Source: Oxalobacteraceae bacterium (lineage in GTDB: Bacteria > Pseudomonadota > Gammaproteobacteria > Burkholderiales > Burkholderiaceae_D). Taken from it: a stretch of 64,000 bases of DNA. The stretch covers positions 1-64,000 of the forward strand of contig JAIZVZ010000002.1 in NCBI GenBank assembly GCA_021768485.1, written 5' to 3'. Both the position numbers and the translations under genes were made by a program. Of this stretch, positions 1-10,698 are shown piece after piece. Numbering within the stretch: position 1 is the first letter of the stretch; each line of letters begins with the position of its first letter. The notes below the pieces were generated by a model. The model was not told the DNA's origin. It did not search any database and was given only the letters and a program-made list of their open reading frames with translations.

Positions 1-480
1 CTGGCCAAGCTCGATCGCGGCGAATATGCCGCCATCATCCTGGCCGCGGCCGGCTTGCTGCGTCTCGGTCTGCCGCAGCGCATCCGCGCCTTGCTGGCGC
101 CGCGCCACAGCCTGCCGGCCGCCGGCCAGGGGGCGATGGCGATTGAAATCGCCAGTGGCCGTCCCGATCTGATGCAATGGCTGGCACCGCTCAATCACCA
201 GGCCAGCGCGCTGGCGGTGACGGCGGAAAGAATGGTTTCACGCCTGCTGGGCGGCAGTTGCCAGGTGCCGCTGGCCGCGCATGCCACTATCGACGGCGCC
301 ACCATGCTGGTACGGGCGCTGGTGGCCATGCCCGACGGCAGTTTCAGCGCCAGCGCCGAAGCCTCCGGGCCGGCAAGCGAGGCCGAGGCGCTTGGACGAC
401 AGGTGGTCGAGCTGCTGCGCGCGCGCGGCGCCGCCGACATCCTGGCCAAATGCCAGCCCGGCCATGGATCCGATGCCTGA
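1..480 (+). CDS. hemC: Hydroxymethylbilane synthase (porphobilinogen deaminase), C-terminal part
   Basis: The reading frame is open from base 1, so the 5' end lies outside the window and only about 159 C-terminal residues are present. The enzyme joins four porphobilinogen units into hydroxymethylbilane in the cytoplasm, on the way to haem. The visible part carries the family stretch [11 protein letters not shown] and the [20 protein letters not shown] region, whose Cys binds the dipyrromethane cofactor in this family. The next gene, hemD, starts inside the end of hemC, and hemD-hemX-hemY follow, which is the usual betaproteobacterial haem operon. Identification is secure; only the truncation limits it. 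Confidence 0.95.
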   Translation: MAKLDRGEYAAIILAAAGLLRLGLPQRIRALLAPRHSLPAAGQGAMAIEIASGRPDLMQWLAPLNHQASALAVTAERMVSRLLGGSCQVPLAAHATIDGATMLVRALVAMPDGSFSASAEASGPASEAEALGRQVVELLRARGAADILAKCQPGHGSDA

Positions 481-1240
481 ACTGTCCCCGGTAGTGGTTA
501 CCCGGCCGCTGGCCCAGGCCGATCAACTGGCGGCCTCGCTGACGGCCGCCGGCCGCCGGGTCGAGGTCCTGCCTTTGCTGCAGATCTTGCCTTTGCCCGA
601 TGCCGCGCCCTTGCAGGCCGAGCTGGCACGTCTGTCGCGTTATCGCCTGGTCGCTTTCGTCTCGCCCAATGCGATCGATGCCGCGTTTGCGCACCTGGCC
701 GCCTGGCCGGCGCAGGTGGCGATCGCGGTAATGGGGCAGGGCAGCCGCGATGCGCTGGCGCGCCACGGCGTGACTGCGGCCAACGCCACCATCTTCAGTC
801 CGCTCGACCCCGAACGCAGCGATTCGACGACCCTGTTTGCCGCGCTCGATGCCGCCGCGCTGCGCTCCGCGCCGGTGCTGATCGTGCGCGGCGACAGCGG
901 CCGCCAGTTTCTGGCCGAGGCCTTGCAGGCGGCCGGCGCCGAGGTCACGCAGGTGGCCGCCTATCGCCGCGCCGCCCCCGAATTCAGTCCCGAACTGGGA
1001 CGCCGGCTGGCTGAACTGGCTGCGCGTTCCTGCGACTGGATCATCACCAGTTCCGAAGCATTGCGGGTTTTGCTGGCCTTGATAAGACATATCGGCGAGC
1101 CCGATATTGTTGTAAAAATGCTACAGCAACACCTGATCGTCCCGCATGCCCGTATTGCACAAACCGCGCGCGAACTCGGATTTGGCAAAATCACACTGAC
1201 CGCTTCAGGCGACGAAGCACTCATAGCCGCGTTACAATGA
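464..1240 (+). CDS. hemD: Uroporphyrinogen-III synthase
   Basis: About 258 residues. It cyclises hydroxymethylbilane to uroporphyrinogen III with inversion of ring D. The family has little sequence conservation; visible hallmarks are the N-terminal [17 protein letters not shown] strand-helix, [11 protein letters not shown], the [17 protein letters not shown] segment and the [13 protein letters not shown] segment near the C-terminus. The ATG at 464 (alternative ATG at 473) lies inside the end of hemC, which points to translational coupling; the frame is open further upstream, but that part only shadows hemC. Its stop overlaps the start of hemX. Position between hemC and hemX supports the call strongly. 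Confidence 0.92.
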   Translation: MDPMPELSPVVVTRPLAQADQLAASLTAAGRRVEVLPLLQILPLPDAAPLQAELARLSRYRLVAFVSPNAIDAAFAHLAAWPAQVAIAVMGQGSRDALARHGVTAANATIFSPLDPERSDSTTLFAALDAAALRSAPVLIVRGDSGRQFLAEALQAAGAEVTQVAAYRRAAPEFSPELGRRLAELAARSCDWIITSSEALRVLLALIRHIGEPDIVVKMLQQHLIVPHARIAQTARELGFGKITLTASGDEALIAALQ

Positions 1241-2442
1241 CAAGTATGAATCAACAAATTCCACCACCAGAATCGATTTCCGCGGCAGCCGCCGCGGCAA
1301 CGGCTGCGCCGCCGGCAGCGCCGGACGCTGCAAGCGCGGCAGCAGCGGCCGACAAGTCCGGCTCGCCGCCGCCGCCGTCCCCGATCCCGCTGCAAAAACA
1401 GCTGCAAAAGCCGCTGCTGCTGGCCTCGGCGCTGGTGCTGCTGCTGGTGCTGGCGGCGGTCTTGTATGCCCATTCCGAAGTGCGGGCTTTGCGCAGCGAT
1501 ATGGCAAACCGTTTTCGCAGCCTCGACATGAGTACCGCCGAGACCCATGGTTTTGCCAAAACCGCGCAAGAGCTGGTTTATCAGCTGCAGGCCAAGGTCA
1601 CCATCCTCGAAAACAAGCAGGCCGAGGCGCAAAGCCAGCAGGTGGCGCTCGAGCAGCTCTATCAGGATTTGTCGAAGAACCGCGACGACTGGGCCCTGGC
1701 TGAAATCGAACAGGTCTTGTCGACTGCCAGCCAGCAGCTGCAACTGGCCGGCAATATCTCGGGCGCCCTGATTGCGCTGCAAAATGCCGACCGCTCGCTG
1801 TCGCGTTCGGACAAGCCGCAATTCATCACCATCCGGCGCGCCATCGCCAAGGATAGCGAGCGCCTGAAAGCCTTGCCGACGGTCGACCTGACCGGCGTCG
1901 CCCTGCGCCTCGACAGCATCATCAGCCAGATCGACAGCCTGCCGCTGTTGTCGGACGAAAAGCCGGCATTGGCGGCGACCGCGCCCAAGCCGGTCTCGGC
2001 CCATAAATTCAAGTTGAGCAATTCCGGCAAATCTGCGGAAGCTGCCGGCGAAGGACGCGACTGGGCGGCGACGGCGAGCAATCTCTGGCAGAGCTGGAGT
2101 AACGACATGTGGAACGAAATCCGGCAATTGATCCGGGTCCGCAGCGTCGATACGCCGGATGCCTTGATGATGGCGCCTTCGCAAGCCTATTTTGCGCGTG
2201 AAAACGTCAAGCTGCGGCTGCTCAATGCGCGCCTGGCCCTGTTGTCGCGCAATGAAGCCGCATTTCGCAGCGATCTGATCGCTGCCCAGGATGCGATCAC
2301 CAAATATTTCGATACGCGTGCCAAACAGACCCAGACCGCACAGGCGCTTCTCAAGCAGGTGCAAGGCAACAATCTGTCGATCGAAATTCCGAGTTTGAGC
2401 GAGAGCCTGAACGCGGTGCGTAATTACAAAGCGAAACCATAA
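1237..2442 (+). CDS. hemX: HemX-like membrane protein of the haem operon
   Basis: 401 residues. The family is often mislabelled uroporphyrin-III C-methyltransferase but has no methyltransferase domain; its role in haem synthesis is not settled. Layout: an Ala/Pro-rich cytoplasmic N-terminus (residues 1-55), one membrane helix (about 60-80, LLLASALVLLLVLAAVLYA), then a helical, coiled-coil-rich periplasmic domain with the family segment LAEIEQVLSTASQQLQLAGN. The ATG overlaps the hemD stop (ATGA), and hemY follows after 3 bases, so the genes are cotranscribed. A second in-frame ATG at 1246 is a possible start. Confidence 0.88.
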   Translation: MTSMNQQIPPPESISAAAAAATAAPPAAPDAASAAAAADKSGSPPPPSPIPLQKQLQKPLLLASALVLLLVLAAVLYAHSEVRALRSDMANRFRSLDMSTAETHGFAKTAQELVYQLQAKVTILENKQAEAQSQQVALEQLYQDLSKNRDDWALAEIEQVLSTASQQLQLAGNISGALIALQNADRSLSRSDKPQFITIRRAIAKDSERLKALPTVDLTGVALRLDSIISQIDSLPLLSDEKPALAATAPKPVSAHKFKLSNSGKSAEAAGEGRDWAATASNLWQSWSNDMWNEIRQLIRVRSVDTPDALMMAPSQAYFARENVKLRLLNARLALLSRNEAAFRSDLIAAQDAITKYFDTRAKQTQTAQALLKQVQGNNLSIEIPSLSESLNAVRNYKAKP

Positions 2443-2445
2443 ACC

Positions 2446-3642
2446 ATGCGCATATTTCTCTGGCTGGTGGCATTGATGGCGATCGCGGTCGGCATGGCCG
2501 TGGGCCTGCATTCCAATCCCGGCAACGTCGTCCTGTTTTATCCGCCGTACCGCGTCGATATCTCGCTCAATTTGTTCGTGCTGTTGACCATTCTGGCGTT
2601 TGCGGTTCTGTATTTCACGATCAGGGCCATTCGCGCCACGCAAAAAATGCCTGGGCGGGTGGCGCACTATCGTTTGCAGCGGCGCGAGCGAGAAGCCAAT
2701 AAAGCCTTGCGCGAAGCGCAAAAAGCGCTGTTCGAGGGCCGTTTCGGCCACGCGGAAAAAGCCGCGCAGCGGGCCGGCGACTTGCCTGAAAATGCCGGTC
2801 TGGCGGCCTTGATCGGCGCCCGCGCCGCGCATCGCATGCGCCAGGGCGCGCGCCGCGACACCTGGCTGGCCCGCATTGCCGGCGACAATTCGCTGAAGGT
2901 GGCGCGCCTGATGACCACCACCGAGCTGCTGGTCGACGACCATAAGCCCGACGCCGCGCTGGCCGCCGTCACCGAGCTCAATGCTTCGGGCACCCGCCAC
3001 ATCCATGCGCTGCAATTGTCTTTGCGGGCCAATCAGCAGGCCCGCAACTGGCCCGAGGTGCTGCGCCTGGTGAAGCTGCTCGACAAGCGGCGGGCCCTGC
3101 ATCCGGCATTGTCGACGCGTTTGCGTGAACTGGCTTACGACAGCCTGTTGTCCGATCCTGCGCACGACAGCGAGTCGCTGCTGCGTCTGTGGGCGACGGT
3201 CCCGGCCGAAGACCGGAAAACCCCGTTTGTCGCCGCCCGCGCCGCGCATGCCTTCAATCAGCGCGCTTTGCACGAGCAGGCGCGCATGATCGCTGAAAAA
3301 TCGCTGGACTTCGAGTGGGACGAGCGGGTCATTGCCGTCTATGGCGATTCGGCCGCCGGCGCCGGTTCGCAGGCCCTGCTGGCCCAGATCGAGGCGTGCG
3401 AAGAATGGCTCAAGCAGCGCCCGACCGATGCCGCACTGGCTCTGACGCTGGGAGCTTTGTGCCTGCGCCAGAAATTATGGGGCAAGGCGCAGCGCTATCT
3501 GGAGCAGGCCCTGTCGGACGCCGGCGAGCAGTCTCAGCTGCGCAGCACCCATTTGAAGCTGGCGCAGTTGCATGAAGCTTTGCAGCAGCAGGAACAGGCC
3601 GCCTTCCACTACAAGCAGTGTGCTTTGCTGGTTTCCGCATAG
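2446..3642 (+). CDS. hemY: HemY, TPR-containing haem-operon membrane protein
   Basis: 398 residues. The N-terminus has two membrane helices (about 1-21 and 40-62) enclosing a short periplasmic loop, followed by a cytoplasmic helical array of tetratricopeptide type; EALQQQEQAAFHYKQCALL at the C-terminus is a clear TPR. This is the proteobacterial HemY_N family, unrelated to the protoporphyrinogen oxidase of the same name in Bacillus. It is proposed to organise haem-synthesis enzymes at the membrane, but the biochemical role is unproven. It is the last gene of the haem operon, 3 bases after hemX. Confidence 0.9.
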   Translation: MRIFLWLVALMAIAVGMAVGLHSNPGNVVLFYPPYRVDISLNLFVLLTILAFAVLYFTIRAIRATQKMPGRVAHYRLQRREREANKALREAQKALFEGRFGHAEKAAQRAGDLPENAGLAALIGARAAHRMRQGARRDTWLARIAGDNSLKVARLMTTTELLVDDHKPDAALAAVTELNASGTRHIHALQLSLRANQQARNWPEVLRLVKLLDKRRALHPALSTRLRELAYDSLLSDPAHDSESLLRLWATVPAEDRKTPFVAARAAHAFNQRALHEQARMIAEKSLDFEWDERVIAVYGDSAAGAGSQALLAQIEACEEWLKQRPTDAALALTLGALCLRQKLWGKAQRYLEQALSDAGEQSQLRSTHLKLAQLHEALQQQEQAAFHYKQCALLVSA

Positions 3643-3685
3643 CGTTTGCCGGCAGCCGCTTTCCCCAATTCGGTACGAGATTCGC

Positions 3686-3691
3686 TATAAT
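3686..3691 (+). promoter_or_regulatory. Putative -10 element upstream of ppa
   Basis: A consensus TATAAT lies 38 bases before the pyrophosphatase start, in the 87-base gap after hemY. No good -35 hexamer is visible at 17 bases, so it is probably a weak or activator-assisted promoter. It suggests ppa has its own promoter rather than relying on readthrough from the haem operon. Confidence 0.45.
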
Positions 3692-3729
3692 GGCGAGGCC
3701 TAATCATTTGCCTTTAAAGAGAAAACACC

Positions 3730-4272
3730 ATGAGTTTAAATAAAGTATCGGCCGGGCGCGATTTGCCCCACGATTTCAATGTCGTCATCGAAATTCCGAT
3801 GAATGCCGACCCGATCAAATATGAAGTGGACAAGGAATCGGGCGCGATTTTTGTCGACCGCTTCATGAGTACGGCGATGCACTATCCATGTAATTACGGT
3901 TATGTGCCGCGTACCCTGGCCGGCGACGGCGATCCGGTCGATGTGCTGGTGGTGACGCCATTTCCGCTGTTGCCTGGCGTGGTCGTGCGTTGCCGCGCAA
4001 TCGGCGTGCTGAAGATGACCGACGAGAGCGGCGAGGATGCCAAGGTGCTGGCGGTCCCGGTCGACAAAATCCTGTCGATTTACACGCAATGGCAAAAGCC
4101 GGAAGATCTCAACGAGTTGCGCCTGCGTCAAATCCAGCATTTCTTCGAGCATTACAAAGACCTCGAGGAAGGCAAATGGGTCAAGGTCGACGGCTGGTAT
4201 GGCGTTGCCGATGCGCATCAAGAAATCATGTCCGGCGTCGAAGGCTACAAGAACGCGAACGAAAAAGCATAA
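3730..4272 (+). CDS. ppa: Inorganic pyrophosphatase (family I)
   Basis: 180 residues, the normal length for bacterial family I enzymes. It hydrolyses pyrophosphate to two phosphates in the cytoplasm with Mg2+ and so drives biosynthesis. Visible hallmarks are the N-terminal [18 protein letters not shown] segment, the GYVPRTL motif, and the metal-binding signature DGDPVDVLV. It sits just after the haem operon and is followed by a strong intrinsic terminator. A PPi-type phosphofructokinase at 10688-11908 would compete for the same substrate. Confidence 0.97.
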   Translation: MSLNKVSAGRDLPHDFNVVIEIPMNADPIKYEVDKESGAIFVDRFMSTAMHYPCNYGYVPRTLAGDGDPVDVLVVTPFPLLPGVVVRCRAIGVLKMTDESGEDAKVLAVPVDKILSIYTQWQKPEDLNELRLRQIQHFFEHYKDLEEGKWVKVDGWYGVADAHQEIMSGVEGYKNANEKA

Positions 4273-4320
4273 TTGCTTGTCGTCTGAGCGTCCCGCTGGA
4301 CGCTGCCAAGATGCAACATG

Positions 4321-4360
4321 AACAGGTCGCCCGGCATATGCGGGCGGCCTGTTTGTTTTT
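4321..4360 (+). terminator. Intrinsic terminator after ppa
   Basis: A 13-base stem AACAGGTCGCCCG pairs with CGGGCGGCCTGTT (one mismatch) around a 7-base loop, followed by TGTTTTTG. It ends the ppa transcript and lies before the convergent exporter gene. Confidence 0.8.
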
Positions 4361-4386
4361 GGGGCCGGCCCCGCCTTGATAAAGGC

Positions 4387-5268
4387 TTATTTGCCGGCCG
4401 CCAGCCGGGCCCGGCGGCCGCTTTCGAAGACGTTGAGCGCCAGGCCCGCCAGCACCAGCAGACCGGCGCCGATTTTCCACCACTGCAACGCCTCGCCGAG
4501 CACCAGCGCCGCCGACAGCATGCCGGCCACCGGTACCAGAAGTGAAAAGGGGGCGATGGTGGCGGTCGCATATTTTTTCATCAGCATGGCCCAGATGCCG
4601 AAGCCGAGCAGGGTATTCGGATAGGACTGGAATAGCACGGCGCCGATGGTGACCGGTTTTAGTTGTGCAAAGGCAAGTTGCCAGGCCGTAATGCCATCGA
4701 CGGCCAGCGAGGCCGCCAGCAAAGGCGGCACGGCAATCAGCGAGCCCCATATCATCAGCGCCAATGGCTGCACGGCCGGCATTTTTTTGGTGGCCATATT
4801 GGCGCAGGCCCAGCAGACTGCGGCGGCGATAATCAGGAAAAAACCGAGCGTCGTCGGCTTGGCGTCGAGATGGGCCGCCACCAGCGCCATGCCGGCCAGC
4901 GCCACCAGGGCTGCGGCCAGTTGCAGCAGGCGCGGCCGTTCGCCGAGAAACAGGACTGCCATGCCAATGGTGAAAAATGCCTGCAGCTGGATTACCAGCG
5001 AGGCCAGGCCCGGCGGAAAGCCAAGCTGGATGCCGGTAAACAGCAGTGTGAATTGCAAGGCGAATTGGAACAGGCCGTAAGCGAGCAGCAAGGGCCAGGC
5101 AATGGCCGGGCGTTTGACGAAAAACACCAGCGGCAGCGCCGCGAACAGGAAGCGCAGCGCCGTAAACAAGATCGGCGGCAATCCCTGCAAGCCGATTTTG
5201 ATGACAACGAAATTGACGCCCCAAATGCAGACGACAAGCAGGGCCAGGGCGATATCGAAAGGTTTCAT
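4387..5268 (-). CDS. eamA: EamA-family exporter, resembling O-acetylserine/cysteine exporter
   Basis: 293 residues from the ATG at 5268 (a TTG five codons upstream is less likely). It is a ten-helix drug/metabolite transporter of the inner membrane made of two EamA repeats. The N-terminus ALALLVVCIWGVNFVVIKIG and the QAFFTIGMAVLFLGER segment closely match, from memory, Escherichia coli EamA (YdeD), which exports O-acetylserine and cysteine. Substrate is therefore inferred from resemblance, not shown. It converges with ppa, sharing the intergenic terminator region. Confidence 0.82.
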   Translation of the reverse strand: MKPFDIALALLVVCIWGVNFVVIKIGLQGLPPILFTALRFLFAALPLVFFVKRPAIAWPLLLAYGLFQFALQFTLLFTGIQLGFPPGLASLVIQLQAFFTIGMAVLFLGERPRLLQLAAALVALAGMALVAAHLDAKPTTLGFFLIIAAAVCWACANMATKKMPAVQPLALMIWGSLIAVPPLLAASLAVDGITAWQLAFAQLKPVTIGAVLFQSYPNTLLGFGIWAMLMKKYATATIAPFSLLVPVAGMLSAALVLGEALQWWKIGAGLLVLAGLALNVFESGRRARLAAGK

Positions 5269-5388
5269 GATGCGGCGCGGCAAAATGGGGAGCAGGAATT
5301 ATCGCCGATCGCGGCAATTGCTGCTGCGGCTGTCCAAAATCGCCGATTCATAGCATAATTGCAATTACCCAATTAAGGAACCGTTCCC

Positions 5389-5889
5389 ATGCCGCATCCG
5401 AATGCCATCATGATCGCGTCTTTCTATACAGCGTTTCAGCATCTCGATGCTGAAACAATGGTGGCCTGTTATGGGCCCGATGCGACGTTTTTCGATCCGG
5501 TGTTCGGGCAATTGCATGGTGCGCAGGTAGCCGAAATGTGGCGCATGCTGACCACGCGGGCAATCAAGTTTTCATTGGCCTTCAATGGTGTCGAAGCCGA
5601 TGACCGGCACGGCAAGGCGCACTGGACCGCATCCTATACGTTTGCGCCGACCGGGCGGACGGTGGTCAACGAAATCGATTCGAGTTTTACATTTCGCGAC
5701 GGCAAAATTGTTGCCCACATCGATCGTTTCAATCTGTGGAAATGGGCCCGTCAGGCCCTTGGCAGCAAAGGCTGGCTATTAGGCTGGTCGCAATTTTTAC
5801 AGCAAAAAATCCGCGATCAGGCCGCATATGGCCTGCGCGCATTCAGCCGGCATCAGCCGGCTTCGGCTGAAGGCGCCCAAGCCGGCTGA
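5389..5889 (+). CDS. NTF2-like / SnoaL-fold protein
   Basis: 166 residues. The sequence has the cone-shaped NTF2-like pattern: an N-terminal helix (IMIASFYTAFQHLDAETMVACY), then GPDATFFDPVFGQLHG, a sheet with HWTASYTF and DSSFTFRDGKIVAHIDRFNLWKW. Proteins of this kind bind small hydrophobic ligands or act as isomerases, dehydratases or polyketide cyclases, and the function cannot be read from sequence. A basic C-terminal extension (about 130-166) follows the fold. It is divergent from the EamA gene and probably monocistronic. Confidence 0.75.
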   Translation: MPHPNAIMIASFYTAFQHLDAETMVACYGPDATFFDPVFGQLHGAQVAEMWRMLTTRAIKFSLAFNGVEADDRHGKAHWTASYTFAPTGRTVVNEIDSSFTFRDGKIVAHIDRFNLWKWARQALGSKGWLLGWSQFLQQKIRDQAAYGLRAFSRHQPASAEGAQAG

Positions 5890-5900
5890 ACGCGGCGCGA

Positions 5901-6347
5901 TTATTGATTGAGCAAGATCTGCATGATGATGCCGGTCGTGATCGCTACCAATACATAGTCGCCGCCTGTTTGTACCCAGTGATAGCCACGTGGCGGCTGG
6001 CTCAGGTGGTGGCCGCGCCAGTCGCTGACTTCGTATTGGCGGCCGCGATATTCCTTGGGCAGACGATTGCCTTTACGCATGTCATGGCGTGGGCCGGCGC
6101 CGCGATCGTCGGGGGCATGGTTTGCCACTTGATAGTTGCCGTGGTCGTTGCGGGCATTGCCGTGCGTCGCCTGTTTGGCGCCATCGTTGCCATGGTTGTG
6201 CTCGTCGTGGCCGCCCTGGTCGCGATGTTCTTGCATATTTTGGCCGCGACCATTGTCATTGCCGTGTTCATGCTCCTGGGCAAAGGCTGGTGTGCCGCTG
6301 CTCACGAAAATGGCGATCAAGGCTGAAATGAGGATTTTTTTGTTCAT
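5901..6347 (-). CDS. RcnB-like His-rich periplasmic protein
   Basis: 148 residues from ATG at 6347. A clean signal peptide (MNKKILISALIAIFVSSGTPAFAQ) is followed by a His, Asp and Gly-rich stretch (about residues 25-95) with many HG, HE and HN pairs, then the RcnB-family tail with LPKEYRGRQYEVSDWRGHHL and a final hydrophobic helix (YVLVAITTGIIMQILLNQ). In E. coli RcnB is a periplasmic protein linked to nickel/cobalt homeostasis; here metal binding by the His-rich stretch is inferred. An ORF extending 30 codons upstream adds no signal-like sequence, so the inner ATG was chosen. Confidence 0.78.
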   Translation of the reverse strand: MNKKILISALIAIFVSSGTPAFAQEHEHGNDNGRGQNMQEHRDQGGHDEHNHGNDGAKQATHGNARNDHGNYQVANHAPDDRGAGPRHDMRKGNRLPKEYRGRQYEVSDWRGHHLSQPPRGYHWVQTGGDYVLVAITTGIIMQILLNQ

Positions 6348-6435
6348 AAAATGTTCCGCTATCGTAGATGTATTATTTGTTTGCACCGTGGCCGCCGTTG
6401 GCGGGCATGTTTGTTGACTTGACGTCGCTGCTGTC

Positions 6436-6477
6436 AAAGCGTTGCTGCCAAAACGTTGCTACCAAAACGTTGTTATC
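6436..6477. repeat. Tandem repeat, three units of 14 bp
   Basis: Three adjacent 14-base units of the form AAAACGTTGCTACC, with one to four differences between units, in the 264-base gap upstream of the RcnB-like gene. The rest of this gap (6348-6611) contains no gene I can support. See the finding on scattered short tandem arrays. Confidence 0.8.
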
Positions 6478-6611
6478 AAGATCTTGCTACTGCGATGTTG
6501 CTGTTGGCAGCCTTCGGTGTCGGCACGACGCCGAGGTATCCAGTAAGCCAGTACGGACTTGCTGCGTCTGTTCGCTAGCGTACAAATGACTGGCGTTAAG
6601 GCAATATGATT

Positions 6612-7757
6612 CTACTCTGATTTCGCTTCGCGAAACGGATTGCGCTCGCCCAGTTCATCCATATAGAGTTCAATGCCGCCGCTTTCGCGCAGCAGAAAGC
6701 GTTCGACGGCGTCGGCAAATGCCGGGTGGGCCAGCCAGTGGGCCGACCAGGTCTTGTGCGGCAAAAAGCCGCGCGCCATTTTATGTTCGCCCTGGGCGCC
6801 GCCCTCGAAGCGGGCGATCTTTTTTTCGATGCAAAATTCCAGCGGTTGATAGTAGGCGGTCTCGAAGTGCAGGCAGGGCACATATTCGAGCGCGCCCCAG
6901 TAGCGCCCGAACAGCGTGTGCTCGTTGTGGATCAGCAGCGAGGAAGCAATTGGCACGCCGTCGCGTTCGGCCACGATCAAAAGGATGTTTTCCGGCATGC
7001 TGCGGCCAATGCGCAGAAAGAAATCGAGATTGAGGTAAGGACTCGAATGATGTTCGGCATAGGTCCGGGCATAGCAGCGGTTGAAAAAGTCCCAGTCGGC
7101 GGCGCTGGCATTGATGCCGGCCACGCGCCGCAGGCTGACGCCGGCTTCGCGCACCTTGCGCCGCTCGGCGCGGATATTCTTGCGTTTCTTCTGTTCGAGC
7201 GTGGCCAGGAAGGCGTCGAAATCGTGGTAGCCGGCATTACTCCAGTGAAATTGCACGCCGCTGCGCAGCATGAATCCGGCATCCTTCAGTTGCTTGGCCT
7301 CGGTTTCGGGCGGATAGAGCACGTGGCACGATGAAACGGCGGCCGCGCCTTGCCGCTGCAGCAGCAGGGCAATCAGCGCGGCCCGCGCGCTGTCGTCGAC
7401 CGCCAGCAGGCGGGCGCCGGCCACCGGCGTGAAGGGAATGGCCGCTAGCAGCTTGGGATAATAATCGAGTCCATGCTCGGCGTAGGCCTGGGCCCAAGCC
7501 CAGTCGAACACGTATTCGCCATACGAATGTGCTTTGACATACAGCGGCATGGCCGCCGCCAGCGTCTGGCCATCGTACAGCACCAGAAATTGCGGCTGCC
7601 AGCCGCTTTGCTTGCAGGCGGCGCCCGATTCGTGCAGCGCGTGCAAAAAGGCATAGGACAGGAAGGGCGTGGCCTCGGCCTGTTGCGCCACCAGCCGATC
7701 CCACGCGTTCTGGCCGATCTCGGCCAGAGAAGAGACGATACCCGTGCGATAATTCAT
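6612..7757 (-). CDS. DUF482 / FemAB-like N-acyltransferase
   Basis: 381 residues from ATG at 7757; an in-frame ATG at 7823 would add 22 residues with no family resemblance. The protein belongs to the 'peptidogalycan biosynthesis' DUF482 group of the GNAT/FemAB superfamily: TPFLSYAFLHALHESG near residue 30, a central FLATLEQKKRKNIRAERRKV segment, and a C-terminal HKMARGFLPHKTWSAHWLAH segment. Such proteins are presumed to transfer an acyl or aminoacyl group, but no substrate is established. It is divergent from nadE with a 79-base shared promoter region. Confidence 0.82.
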   Translation of the reverse strand: MNYRTGIVSSLAEIGQNAWDRLVAQQAEATPFLSYAFLHALHESGAACKQSGWQPQFLVLYDGQTLAAAMPLYVKAHSYGEYVFDWAWAQAYAEHGLDYYPKLLAAIPFTPVAGARLLAVDDSARAALIALLLQRQGAAAVSSCHVLYPPETEAKQLKDAGFMLRSGVQFHWSNAGYHDFDAFLATLEQKKRKNIRAERRKVREAGVSLRRVAGINASAADWDFFNRCYARTYAEHHSSPYLNLDFFLRIGRSMPENILLIVAERDGVPIASSLLIHNEHTLFGRYWGALEYVPCLHFETAYYQPLEFCIEKKIARFEGGAQGEHKMARGFLPHKTWSAHWLAHPAFADAVERFLLRESGGIELYMDELGERNPFREAKSE

Positions 7758-7836
7758 GTGTTCGGCTTTAAAAATAATTTGCGCCGCGGCCGCCTGGCCT
7801 GCAGCGTACTCCAGATAAACCATTTCTTACGAGATC

Positions 7837-9853
<2,017 letters not shown>

Positions 9854-9900
9854 GTCCTGATGCCGCCGCAGCAAAGGCGCCGACGGCGCCATCGGCATGC

Positions 9901-10698
9901 GTGAGCGGGGCCGTGGTCCCGCCCGGCGCTGGCGTGGCCTGCGCGCCCGGCCGGCGCCCGGCCTGCGCGGTTTGCCTGCGGCCCCATAGCACCTGTCTGT
10001 GCCAGTGGGTCCGGCCGGTGCTCGCCAGCACCGAAGTGCTGATCCTGCAGTCGCCGCTCGAGCAGCACAATGCCAAGGGGACGGCGCGTCTCTTGCATCT
10101 TTGCCTGCCGGGCAGCCTGTTACTGGTTGGCGAATGCTTCGAGCCGGCCTTGCTGGCCTCATTGCTGCATGCGCCTTTGAGCAGCCTGCAGTCGTGGCCT
10201 TCGCCGCCGTCATTTTCGCCTGCTTGGCCGAGCCCGCCGATCGCTGTCGCCGACCGCGCGGCTGGGACCGGGGCCGATGGCAGATCGAACGACGGCGACG
10301 CTATTTATCCTGTCCTGCTCTATCCCGACACCGCGCATGATCCCGGCTTGCATCTGGCATCGGCGCCGCCTCTGGCGGGCGACCTTGCGCAGCGCCGTGT
10401 GCGCCTGATCGTACTCGACGGCACCTGGCGCAAGAGCCGCAAAATGCTGTACCAGAACCGCCTCTTGCAGCACTTGCCGCGGCTTGGCTTGCGCGACGTG
10501 CCGGCCTCGCGCTACCTGATTCGCAAGGCGCAGGCCAGTGGCCAGCTGTCGACGCTGGAAGCGACGTGCGCCGCCCTGATGCAGCTGGAAGCCGATGCCG
10601 CGCCTTATCAGGCGGTGCTGGCCGGCTTCGACGGCTTTGTGGCGCAGCAACTGGCGCAGCGCGCAAGCGGCAAGCGGGCGCCCGGCGTCAGCCTTTGA
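9901..10698 (+). CDS. DTW-domain tRNA-uridine aminocarboxypropyltransferase
   Basis: 265 residues from a GTG start. DTW proteins (TapT/YfiP type) add the 3-amino-3-carboxypropyl group of S-adenosylmethionine to a tRNA uridine (acp3U). The N-terminus has a zinc-type cluster CAVCLRPHSTCLC, then VLILQSPLEQHNAKGTARLL, and the catalytic motif LDGTWRKSRKMLY (here DGTW in place of the plain DTW). A low-complexity Ser/Pro/Ala insert lies around residues 95-135. The 3' end overlaps the 3' end of the convergent pfp gene by 11 bases. Confidence 0.85.
   Translation: MSGAVVPPGAGVACAPGRRPACAVCLRPHSTCLCQWVRPVLASTEVLILQSPLEQHNAKGTARLLHLCLPGSLLLVGECFEPALLASLLHAPLSSLQSWPSPPSFSPAWPSPPIAVADRAAGTGADGRSNDGDAIYPVLLYPDTAHDPGLHLASAPPLAGDLAQRRVRLIVLDGTWRKSRKMLYQNRLLQHLPRLGLRDVPASRYLIRKAQASGQLSTLEATCAALMQLEADAAPYQAVLAGFDGFVAQQLAQRASGKRAPGVSL

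Noticed and set aside
961-3273. 770-codon open frame on the minus strand
   Set aside because: Lies antisense over hemD, hemX and hemY, which are confirmed by family motifs; a long shadow frame caused by high-GC codon usage.
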